Source of the DNA: Calliphora vicina | Taxonomy: Eukaryota > Arthropoda > Insecta > Diptera > Calliphoridae | Direction: 5' to 3' | DNA: 64,000 nucleotides | Assembly (NCBI RefSeq): GCF_958450345.1 | Contig: NC_088781.1 | Location: 47,851,357 to 47,915,356, forward strand | In this document: piece after piece, positions 26,101 through 38,100 of the stretch | Layout of the letters: every line of letters starts with the position of its first letter | Numbering within the stretch: position 1 is the first letter of the stretch | Notes under the pieces: model-generated | Databases searched by the model: none | Told to the model about the DNA's origin: nothing | The model's input: the letters and a program-made list of their open reading frames with translations, nothing else | Position numbers and translations under genes: made by a program

Positions 26101-29100
26101 TACTTTAAGCAACAAATAATGTTCCAAAAACTAGACCTAAGTAATCCATTTTAAGAAAACAAATGTATTCAAAATATACCACTTCCAACATAATTTTATT
26201 ATATATTTTTAAGGTTTGATGAAAATCGCTGTCGTCTTAGAAAAACTCTATTCTGTATACATCGTTCAGTGGCCAGCATCTTGGAACTTTGGAATACAAA
26301 ATATAAAGAACTTACTTTGGTTGATGCTAAAGAACTGTCTAAAGTGGAGACACCTTTTGAGATATTTGAATTTGCGGTAAAACTAAATAAATAAAACAAC
26401 TGATTTTAACAAAACTAATCAATTAATTCTCTCTCAAAAGTACACCGTTGGAAAACACATTGATAATACCAAAAACCTTTTGGCAAATCAGTGGTATGGA
26501 GAAATTCATAGCATTTTACTTAAGGCCAGTTTAAAGGGCATTTTGCCAGATGTTCGAAAACTAAGACTAATACAACGTTTCTATAATTGTGTGGCAGCCC
26601 TAATGACCCAACAATTGGAAGATATGTGCATCAGGAGTTTGAATACATTTGCCGATTTTATATGTGATTATGGAGTAAGTTTTGAAATTCTACAAAATAA
26701 ACTCTATAGAAAATTAAAATTTACTAAATATATTTTTAAAAGAAAACTAATCCGGGCTTCAAAATATCTCTGATGCTAGAAGATGAAGATGTTATTGTTT
26801 TCAATCCAAATTTCTCCAAAATACAAAGTGAAATGACACGCATTATTGATGCCATAGTCTTGGCCATACAAAATCTGCCACGCATTGAGAGTAAACTGTA
26901 CACAGATCTAAGGCTTACAGAGAAAACCTGTTTAACGCCTGCCATACCCGATTCCATAATAGCCGATACCCGCAATCGTATTTGTGCCCTGTTGGAGGAG
27001 CAAAGAATTGGCCCCGAATTGAGACTACAAGATTTTGATAAATACATTGATTTAATGAATGGCAAAGATTCCGAAAGAATATCGCGATTTATGCATGGTG
27101 ATCCTGCGTTTGAGTCATTTTGCGATATGGTGTATCATTATCGGGACAAGGAAAATCAAATAGCTAAAGATGTCTGGGGTGTTATACGCATGGGTCTATA
27201 TGAATTTCATCGTGAGAAGTTTATTGCAAATTTGGAAACATTTGGCCGTTTTATGCAAGAACAATTGCTTACACGTATGGTCAATGATCAGCAAGCCAAG
27301 ATCTCTAAATTGGGCAAGGAATATGAGTCTATTGCTAAAAAGGCTTTAACTATACCCAAAGATACTGCCGAACTGATGAGTTTAAAAGCCTATGTCATAA
27401 ATACCGAGGAAAATGTGGTGCCCGAAATGGAGCAAAGGCTGCGTGTTAATATGGGCCATATTCTTTGGCTAATGGATCATACTCTTTATTCGCCCCTGCA
27501 AATAAAAAACAATAGCAACACCTTTCAATGGTATTTAAAGCTGCCCTCTATTTTTGAAGAGCATCGCCTAATAATAGCTGATAAAACCATAGAGTATCAG
27601 GAATTATTAAAGAAGCGAATTGAAGCCTTTAGAAGAGAATTACAAACCTATTTCGAGCAGGTGCAAACCTATGATGAATGGGGTGATATCAAGCAGTTAT
27701 CGAAATATAAACGTAAAGCCCAGCTTTTAGATAATCGTTTGGTTACCGCTATGGACACCATAGATCTTATAAATGAAGAGGAAATTTCCTATGGCTGGGA
27801 GTTATCTCAGTATATTATTAGGAAAAAAGCTCATGATCAATTGAAACCCTATAAATCCCTCTTCGATGCTGGCCAGGAATTTATGGATAAATATGATTTG
27901 TGGATGAACTCACAAGTGGGCAGTTTTGATCCAGATGAAATTGACAATGATGTGGCTAATATATATCGTATAATACAAAAATTGGAAAAACAAATGGGTG
28001 ATCATCCCACTACCATGATTTTGATAAAAGATGTAGGTTTGGTTCTTCAAAAATATATATTTTTTAAATTTAAATTATTTTATATTTTTTGTAGATCAAA
28101 GACCAAATTGAAGCCTTTCGAGAACATATGCCCACCATCAGCACTTTAGGCAATCCCGGCATGAAGGCTCGTCATTGGGAATTAGTTTCTGAAATTATTG
28201 GTTTCCCCATTAAAGTTTCTGCCGACCTAACTTTGGCTCGCATTATAGAATACGGTTTGGAGGATTATGTGCCCAAATTTGAGGCCATCTCAGAGAGTGC
28301 TACCAAGGAGAATAATTTGGAAAGAGCCATGTCGAAAATGGTATTGGAATGGGAGGATATATCGTTTTCGGTGTCACCTTATAGGTAAGTGTATTTCCTT
28401 TAAAGAAGGAAACATTTTTTGAATTATTTTGTTTTTATTATTTTAGAGATTCTGGCACTTACAAACTGGCTGCTGTTGATGAAATACAAATACTTTTGGA
28501 TGATCAGATTATCAAAACACAGACTATGAAGAGTTCTCCTTATATTAAGCCATTCGAAAAGGATATACTGTAAGTACAATAAAACTGTATACAAATTTAT
28601 ATTATACGTTTTGATCTCATTAAAATAGCATTTAAATATGTGTGATATTGTGTCATCGTAGAGAGTGGTAGAGCCATGTGGCCTGACTATAATTCTTATA
28701 ATCTTCAAAGACTACGTAAGATTGTGAAATTAGTGAAAGTTAACCATGTATATGTTCACATTGTTTTTGAAAATATCGAGCAACAATTGAATTCAATTGT
28801 TCAGTTGATGGTCGGTAGACTCAAAGAGTATACTCGCTGCTGCCGAATTTTGAGGAGAAGAAGACATTGCCATATATAGGTTATAAGCAAAGTTATACTG
28901 GACGATTTATTTGAGGTATCGTCATGATCTTATTATAAATCTGAATGCGACAGTTTCAATTACATACTCTTTCATATTGATCTGAGAATATAATCTCAAA
29001 TGAATGGTGTAACATTATCAGGATGGAGTCAATCAACTCTATTAAATTGTTTTGCGCGACGAGAGCTAACATGTTAACCAACCAAGGATTTTCATAAAAT

Positions 29101-32100
29101 ATACCGTATAACCACAGCATTAACCGTCAGGACCACGTCATTAAATCAGCAGAGGAGACGTGAAATGAAAGCCTTTGATACTGTCAGCTTCGCTGCACTC
29201 CTGCAGTCCAGAATGCTCAACAACATTAATAAATGGATTTCGAATTATCTTAGGTTAGGTTAACAGGCTGTCGCATGACATGAAAGAGAGCAGCTCACTT
29301 GGGTCCTAATAGTAGGTCCCTTTATATTACCTGAAAATAGAAATAAAATAGATAGAGATGAAAAGAGAAGGGGGAAGTCAGATAAAATAAGAGAGTAGAA
29401 GAAGTAAAGAGGAAGGTGATCAGAAGAGAGGTGGGGAGAATATTATGCACCAGTCATTTGACGAATATTAGATCACTCCGAGGAGATTCCCGTGTCTGGC
29501 TTGATTAGATAATTGCTTTTCCTAATAAAGACATTGATGCACTGTAACTTCATTTCCGAAAGCTCAGAAAAACTATTAAAGGAAAGATGTCCCAGAAACC
29601 TGATGCGTAGATCTCCTAATGCCGGGCAATGACAAAGAAGATGAAAAATTGTCTCATCCTCCTCTTCATTTTGACAACTTCTACAGAAGTCGTTATAGGG
29701 CAGGCCCGGTTATCACCGCCACTGCATTACTTAATTGTGAGCTTGTCAGGCCAAGAAGATATGTTGTCTGTTCTCTGTTTAGTAGGGGCCATATCATTCT
29801 GGTTATCGTACAAGTGGCTTCACATCCCCATCTTGTCTGAGCGAGCTCATAGTAAAAGTTACTAATTTGTAGCCTGCAATTAGATAACGGAATCCTGCAT
29901 AGTAAGTCTCTGTCTCCGTCAGGCATCATGGCATCTTTTTTCGTCAAAACATCAGCAACACAGTTGCGAATTATCTTAGTGGCCGACAGTTGTTCGTAGT
30001 GTTTAAAAGCTAAGTAACAATCCTCGTAGACTTAAACAAGGAGTTTCTCATTGCGAGGTCTGGTCGGCACTCATATCTTACTGCTACCTATCTAAAGTGA
30101 TTTGATATGCGGACGTCTGATCATTTTATGGGTATGAGTCACAACGTTGACGAGGTATGCCATATACCAGGTTAAATGTAACCTGCGTTACCTGAAAATA
30201 TCAAAAGCGAAATCATCGGCAAAACTGTTGCACCATTAAGAAGGAAGTAAATATCAATATTAACATCATTTCAATGGAGTCCAAATTCCATGCGTGGGCT
30301 GACCTCCTCAGCTCATGCCACTTGAAACTTGGGAGTTAGGACCTCAAAGCAGTAGCCGGAAGTTCTTGAGCCAAGGATACCTATAAAATAAATGGTTGGT
30401 AAAGTGATCAATTACGCCGTTCATGTTGGCACCTTCGTTAAGTTATATCCAGTGAAAAATTATTTATAGCATCTAAATAAACGTCTTAGGGTTAGGTCAT
30501 GGAACACATGTCATGTTGACAATGTTGCCGGAGGATTAGCAGTAACTACAGCGTCATACAGTTAGAGCTCTTCCGAATCATGTCAGGAAGGTCTTTCGTA
30601 TTTATTATTAGAAGAGATCACAGCTCGTATATGGCATATTAGAAGAACATTCATTCTACGGTAGCAGAAGTAAGGGAAGGGAATCAGGCTTGATGCCTAC
30701 TAGTCCACACGACCACAAGCTTGATTGCCAGCTTGTATTCTGGGTCCTCATGTCACTCCCCACATATTTCAGCTGCCCAGCCAATACTACTTCACTTCGT
30801 CCAATGGATTTATAAACTAGCCCGATAGAAGCTGGCTTGACGTCAATGCAGAACTGCCGGATTAAATAATCTTATAGGTTTTGCTGATAAAATAACAGCA
30901 ACTATTTAAGTGTTTCGGAACTGTATTGTTGATGGTGTCTCTTTTTACTCGAAGTCCTCAGCTTGATGTTAAAAATTCACTGGATATATGTTTCAAAATA
31001 GATTTAAAAGTCGATATCGGACCGTCTGATTCCAGAGCCAAAAATGCAGGTTTTCTTTTTATTCAACTGTTGGTACAGCTTGAAGTCTTTGACTAATTTG
31101 AGTGCCTAATATCTCCCGAATTTTTATAGAAACTGTCGAATTTGGATATATTTGGTGTTGTTGAACGATCTCGCGATCTGAGTTATCACAATTCGTTCAT
31201 TTTGAAGTTAAGGTTACATGTTTTAATACTGATTCGATTGTTGATCTCCGGATACAACATACATACAAAGAAGACCAAATTATTGCAGCCTCTCGGAAGA
31301 TTATATAACTTCTGTAAATGGCGGCAATTTTCATGGAACGCACAAGAATGCGGAATATCTAAGACTGTTTTACACTGTGATTTTTGCGCATTGTAAGTTA
31401 AGGCGCATATTTATCGCCGTCTTCCGCCAATTGTCCAAATATAACTATGGAAATAAACCATTACAAGGTTAAAGGTGGCCATTTAGGCGGGAAGTCTCAT
31501 CCTATTTACTGTTACTGGTGAGTCATACAGAACCATAATCAACAAGCTTTTATAGGTGAACATTTCTGAATTAGGACTGCACATAATACACCTGCATTTA
31601 TAGCTCTCGATACAATCGGCATTTGTAGGACACGTTTCTGGGTCAGATATCGTCTTTATTTGGAAGTTTTCAGTGTCGGCAAAATCAATCGACCGCCCAC
31701 TTTTCCTTAGAGTTTTCGGAAGTCAGCGGTTTATATGAAAGACGCCAAACAGAATAATGGACAAGAGTGCCAGAGCTTATCGTCCGAATAAGTTTCTAAT
31801 AGGAGTTTTCCTAGGAGTTTGAACGTTTAAATGCAAAGTCAGTGTTAATTTCGATTCTAGCATAGACCACTAAAAGGTGCTACTTATATATACGTACGTC
31901 CTGGTCTTGCTGGAGAAGTCAGATGAAACGATTGCTCTATTCTTATAGAAATTCTTTTGTTACTTAATATAAACTTGATATGAAAGACTAAATTATGTTA
32001 TACTGTGCTAATAAACAAATTCGCTTTTCCAGAAAATGGGAGGCCAAATTAATACTATTGCAAGACATATTAGATGACTGGTTAAAAGTTCAGGCAACTT

Positions 32101-35100
32101 GGATGTACTTGGAGCCCATATTCTCAAGTCCAGATATACAACAACAAATGCCGGAAGAAGGAAGACGTTTTAGTGCAGTGGATAAGGTATAAAGTATAAC
32201 TTAAAAATCATTGACAAATAAAGAAAGTACATTATTTTCCTTAAAGATTTGGAAAGAATTAATGAAGCAAGTTAATAGTGACTCCAGAGTAATGACAGTG
32301 GTGGAAATAAATAAAATGTCGGAGAATCTGAAAAAGGCCTATAACCTCTTGGAGATAATACAAAAGGGCTTAAATGCGGTATTTATTAATAAATTATTCT
32401 TAAAACTGAAAACTAAATGAATATATTCTTTTAGTACCTCGAAAAGAAACGTTTATATTTTCCACGTTTCTTCTTTCTCTCCAATGATGAGCTGTTGGAA
32501 ATTCTTTCCGAAACTAAAGACCCGACACGTGTACAACCTCATTTGAAAAAATGCTTTGAGGGTATTGCTACTCTAAAATTCACCGAAGAGTTAGAGGTTA
32601 CGGTAATGCGTTCCTCAGAACGTGAGGAAGTGGAATTGGTTGATATTATATCCACCGCCAAAGCCAGGGGACAAGTAGAAAAATGGTTGCTGGAATTAGA
32701 GATTGATATGAAGAAGAGCATTCATAAGAAAATGAGTGAAGCCTTTTATAGTTATCCCCAAAGTATAAGACATGAATGGGTATTGGTGTGGCCGGGTCAA
32801 TGTGTCCAATCTATTTCTCTGACCTATTGGACTTTATACATCACAGAGAGTTTTATGTCCGAGAATCCTAGAAAGAGTTTACAAAACTATTTACAGACAA
32901 ATGTGGAACAAATTTTAAAAATTGTTGATTTGGTGAGGGGCGATTTGAGTAGTCAAAATCGCATTACATTGGGGGCCTTGGTGGTGTTGGATGTACATGC
33001 AAGAGATGTGTTGGCGGAAATTGTGGAGAAACAGGTGTCGGAATTAAATGATTTCCAATGGTTGTGCCAGGTAATCAGCAATTTAAGAAACATATTTTTC
33101 ATGTTTTTAAAAAAATATATTGTATTTCAGCTGCGTTATTATTGGGAGGAAAATAACTTGGATACTCGCATGATTAATTGTTCTTTGAAATATGGCTACG
33201 AGTATTTGGGCAACACTACCCGCTTGGTTGTCACTCCACTAACAGATCGTTGTTATCGTACTTTGTTTAGTGCTTTGCATTTGCATTTGGGTGGAGCTCC
33301 CGAAGGACCAGCTGGTACTGGCAAAACAGAGACTACCAAAGATTTGGCCAAGGCAGTGGCCAAACAATGTGTGGTTTTCAATTGCTCGGATGGTTTAGAT
33401 TACCTGGCCCTGGGTAAATTCTTTAAAGGCTTAGCTTCTTGTGGAGCTTGGTCCTGTTTCGATGAATTTAATCGCATTGATTTGGAGGTGTTATCCGTGG
33501 TGGCTCAACAAATTCTAACCATACAAAGGGGCATAAATTCGGGCAGTCCTACAATGGTTTTCGAAGGCACTACCTTAACTTTGGATCCTACTTGTGCTGT
33601 GTTCATAACCATGAATCCGGGTTATGCTGGAAGATCGGAGTTACCAGATAATTTGAAGGTAGTTATGCTTTATATAGAAAGTTATCTTAGAAATATGTTT
33701 AATTCGTAAATTATTTAGGCTTTATTCCGTTCTGTGGCCATGATGGTGCCAGATTATGCTCTCATTTCGGAAATTGAATTATATTCCTGTGGTTTTTTAA
33801 CCGCCAAACCTTTGTCAGTGAAAATTGTGGCCACTTATCGCTTGTGTTCCGAGCAATTAAGTACCCAGTGTCATTATGATTATGGCATGCGTGCTGTCAA
33901 GTCGGTGCTTAAAGCTGCTGGCGCTTTAAAACTTCGTTATCGTGATGAAAATGAAGACATTTTAGTCTTACGCTCTATTAAGGATGTTAATTTGCCCAAA
34001 TTTCTTAGTCAAGATGTACCACTATTTCATGGCATTACCTCGGATTTGTTTCCGGGCACTGTTTTGCCAGAATCGGATTATGTGGTGCTTAACGAATGCT
34101 GTAAGCTGGCTTGCGAGAAGAACAACAAGCAATGCACCGATTTCTTTTTGGAGAAAGTTCAACAGGTAATTAGAAACTGCTATAAGACTAATCCCAATTC
34201 TATATAAATAAAAATCAAATGTCGTTCGTTGGTAATTGCATCAGTTGAGAACGGCCGGACCGATTTAGACAATTTTTTTTTCTAAATGTTAGTCATAGTC
34301 CAATTTATTCTACGCCCACTTTTTCGATTTATCTAAAATCGGAAAACGGCTACACCGTATTGGCTAATTTTTTGTTTAAATGTTCGTAGTTATCCAATTT
34401 AAGTTTTTACTAAAGGAAAAATTGACCACGCCCACTTTTTTCGATTTACATATCTAAAATCGGAAAACGGCTGCACCTATTTTGCTAATTTGTTTTTAAA
34501 TGTTCGTAGTGAAATTCGTATGAAGAATTTACCACGCCCACTTTTTTCAATGTATCTAAAATCGCAGAACGCCTGGACCGATTTGGCTATTTTTTTTAAA
34601 TGTTCGCAATAGTCCACAAAAGTTTTTTAAAAGTGAAAAAAAATAATTTATAGGATGCAAACACATTTTTTTATATAAGGGGATTCCCTAAACTTTAAAA
34701 CTCTAATTAAAAGTATGAATTTCAGTATTGTCTACATTCTTAATTCGCGAAAAACTTGGCTAATAAGCGTTTAATCAAGAAAAGCAGATCGATATGTGAT
34801 CACTCATATTTCTGAATAAAAATCGATTTTTTACATAAAAGCTAAAAATATCTAAATTCGCGAATAACTTGGCCAATAAGCGTTTAATCAAGAAAAGGAA
34901 CTCGATCTGTGATCACTCATATTTCTGACAAAAAATCGATTTTTTTTTTATATAAAAACTCAAAATATCCAAATTCGCTAATAATTTGGCCAATAAGCGT
35001 TTAATCAAGAAAAAAGGGCTCGATCTGTGATCACTCATATTTCTGACAAAAAATCGATTTTTTTATATAAAAACTCAAAATATATAAATTCGCTAATAAG

Positions 35101-38100
35101 TTGGCCAATAAGCGTTTAATCAAGATCTGTGATCACTCGATCACAGATGAAAGCTCAGAATATTGATTTTTTATATGAAAACTCAAAATTTTTTTTTATA
35201 TAAAAACTCAAAATATCTAAATTCGCTAATAACTTGGCCAATAAGAACAAAAATTCTTTTTTTATATAAAACCTCAAAATATCAAAATTCGCTAATAACT
35301 TGGCCAATAAGCGTTTAATCCAGAAAAGGAGCTCGGTCTGTGATCACTCATATTTCTGACAAAAAATAGATTTTTTTTGTATAAAAACTCAAAATATATA
35401 AATTCGCTAATAACTTGGACAATAAGCGTTAAAGCAAGAAAAGGCGACCGATCTGTGATCACTCATATTTCAGACCAAAAATCTATTTTTTATATAAAAA
35501 CTCAAAATATCTAAAATAGCTAATAACTTGGCCAATAAGCGTTTAAGCAAGAAAAGGAGCTCGATCTGTCATCACTTATATTTCAGACCAAAATTCGATT
35601 ACTTATATAAAAACTCAAAATATTGTTACGAAATTGTACTTGAATTCAAATATAACGATTTTAAGGGCTGATTTAAAAGTAGCATAATGCTTTCAAATAA
35701 CAGTGCTGTAATAGCAAACTGTAACATATCTGTGGGCATTATTAAATAAAAGCTTTCAGTTGATTTGATCGTAAGTTGGCAACGCTGTTTTCGAATTCGA
35801 ATATTCAGTTAAAGAACATTGTAGAAAGTATACCACAGATGGCGTATGTATTAGTAAGATCTAGAATATTCGAATTTTGACAGTTAAAGAACAATCTAGA
35901 GTGCAGATGGCAGTGTTATAAATAGTGGCAGAGGTTGCAGTCGGGAGTCAGTTTATCAGAGAAGCTTTTCGAATTAACATCAACTGAGTGCCTTAAAGTG
36001 TGTTGTGTTTTTCAAGTAAATTCGTGTACATTATAAATTGTGTCTGTATTTCACGAATTTACAAAAGTGTATAAAAAACATTGAGTGACTATTTAATTCT
36101 GTTGTTGTTGTACATTTGAATAAATAAAGAGTTGTTACCATTTTCAAACTACTATACGGCTTTTATTTGCAATCAAAAGTATCCGTTTTATTTAAAGGAA
36201 ATAAACCAGCGTTTTGAAAAGGTTAAAACGTAACAATCTGTACATTGATTTACATGTATTCTGTTTTTGCAAGACTTAGGTTTTTGACAACTCAGTAACG
36301 CTTCTATGTATATTTTATTCTATGACCATTAGATTCATTGTACATATTTTAAAATTGAATGTAAATCAAACATAATCCAGGAAAGGACAAAGTCTGTCGG
36401 GTCAGCTAGTTTTCAATAAAATCTATATCTGAAGTTATATCTTACTATAGGACTAACTATAGGACTTAATTGATAATTTGATTCTAATTAAGTTATTATA
36501 TTTCTTACAGTTGTATGAAATGATTGTGGTAAGACATGGTTTAATGTTGGTAGGTTTGCCTTTTGGTGGCAAGACAACATGTTACAGAATACTGGCCGAA
36601 ACTCTGGAGTGTATGGAAAAGAGGGTGAGTATTTTTGAAACAATTTGTCTTTAAAACATCTTCAATTTAAATCACTTTGACTACAATTTTTTCAGAATGC
36701 CGGTGAGAATCGTGCAGTTTTTACCGTTATCAATCCTAAAGCTATTACCATGGGTCAATTATATGGCCAATTCGATATGGTATCTCATGAATGGAGTGAT
36801 GGCGTTCTAGCTGTAAACTATAGACAATTCGCTGTCTCCGAAACACCAGATCGTAAATGGTTAATATTTGATGGTCCTGTGGATGCTATTTGGATTGAAA
36901 ACATGAACACTGTGTTGGATGACAATAAAAAATTGTGTCTAATGTCTGGAGAAATCATACAACTATCACCCACTACTAATTTAATATTTGAACCCATGGA
37001 TTTGGAAGTTGCCTCTCCGGCCACTGTTTCTCGTTGTGGTATGATTTACTTAGAGCCCTCTTCGTTGGGCTGGGAGCCATTGGTGACTTCATGGAAAAAT
37101 AAATTACCCGCAAATTTCCATGCTGTGGCTAAACAATTGATAACAGCCTTGGTGAATAGATTTTGCCCTATACTTCTGTATATAGTGAGAAAAGCCAGTC
37201 TATTTGAAATTGCTACCACCTCAGATGCCAATTTGATGACTTCACTAATGAATATATTCGATTGTTTTCTGGACGACTTTAAAGATGAGAAATATGTGCA
37301 AAATATATCAGATTTGGATATGAGAGCACAAATTGAGGGAGTATTTTTATTTTCCTGCATTTGGTCTATTGGTGGTGCTTTGGATGCCAATAGCAGGGAT
37401 AAATTTAATTTGGTTTTTCGTGCTTTAATGGAAAAGAATTTTCCAGAGAATCTGTATGAGAACTTTGGCATACCCGAAGAGTTACATGTACCCGTGTTAG
37501 CAAAACCCTTTATATTTCCCATACCTAAGCAAGGTTCGGTATTTGATTATAGATTTATTAAAGAGGGCAAAGGAAAATGGAGAGCTTGGCAAGATGATGT
37601 CACCGCAGCCCCTCCTATACCCAGAGATATACCCGTTAATCAAATCATTATTACCACCAATGACAATGTACGCATGACAATGCTATTGGATCTTTTGGTG
37701 AGACATTCCAAACCTGTCATGTTTGTGGGTCCCACCGGTACCGGCAAGAGTTGCTACATTATTGATTACATGCTCAAGAAAATGGATTTGAATGTCTTTA
37801 AACCGTTACTCATAAATTTCTCAGCCCAAACCTCGGCCAATCAGACTCAAGATATTGTCATGTCCAAATTGGACAAAAGGCGTAAGGGTGTATTTGGGCC
37901 TCCTTTAAATAAGAAATTCGTTATATTTGTGGATGATGTGTCCATGCCTTTGAAGGAGAACTACGGAGCCCAACCGCCCATAGAACTATTGCGCATGATG
38001 TTGGATCATTGGATGTGGTATGATCGTAAATCTATACTACCCATGAAACTAATAGATCTGCAAATGATTTGTGCCATGGGACCACCTTCCACGGGCAACA

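Larger units (their letters stand above)
34198..36409 (+). mobile_element. Non-autonomous Helitron with nested solo LTR
   Basis: Same family as 12019-13782 but in plus orientation: starts TTCTATATAAATAAAAATCAAATGTCGTTCGTTGG and ends AAGTCTGTCGGGTCAGCTAG followed by T. Array of about 95-100-bp units at 34240-34680 (CGATTT.TCTAAAATCGGAAAACGGCT), then the TGATCA array at 34740-35620, then the solo LTR 35624-36235, then the conserved 3' block (ACATGTATTCTGTTTTTGCAAGACTTAGG). It sits 32 bp after the exon 14 donor. The two leading bases TC of copy 1 are absent or altered here. Confidence 0.85.

Noticed and set aside
28676..28879. 67-codon frame in intron 9 as a small gene
   Set aside because: No domain, basic low-complexity C-terminus (RRRRH), and no supporting splice or start context.
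36818..37522. Minus-strand open frames of 68 and 158 codons
   Set aside because: They are shadows of the dynein AAA2-AAA3 exon 16, whose plus-strand frame is fully conserved. The same applies to the minus-strand frames at 47592-48283, 41436-41842, 32539-32721 and 26736-27065.
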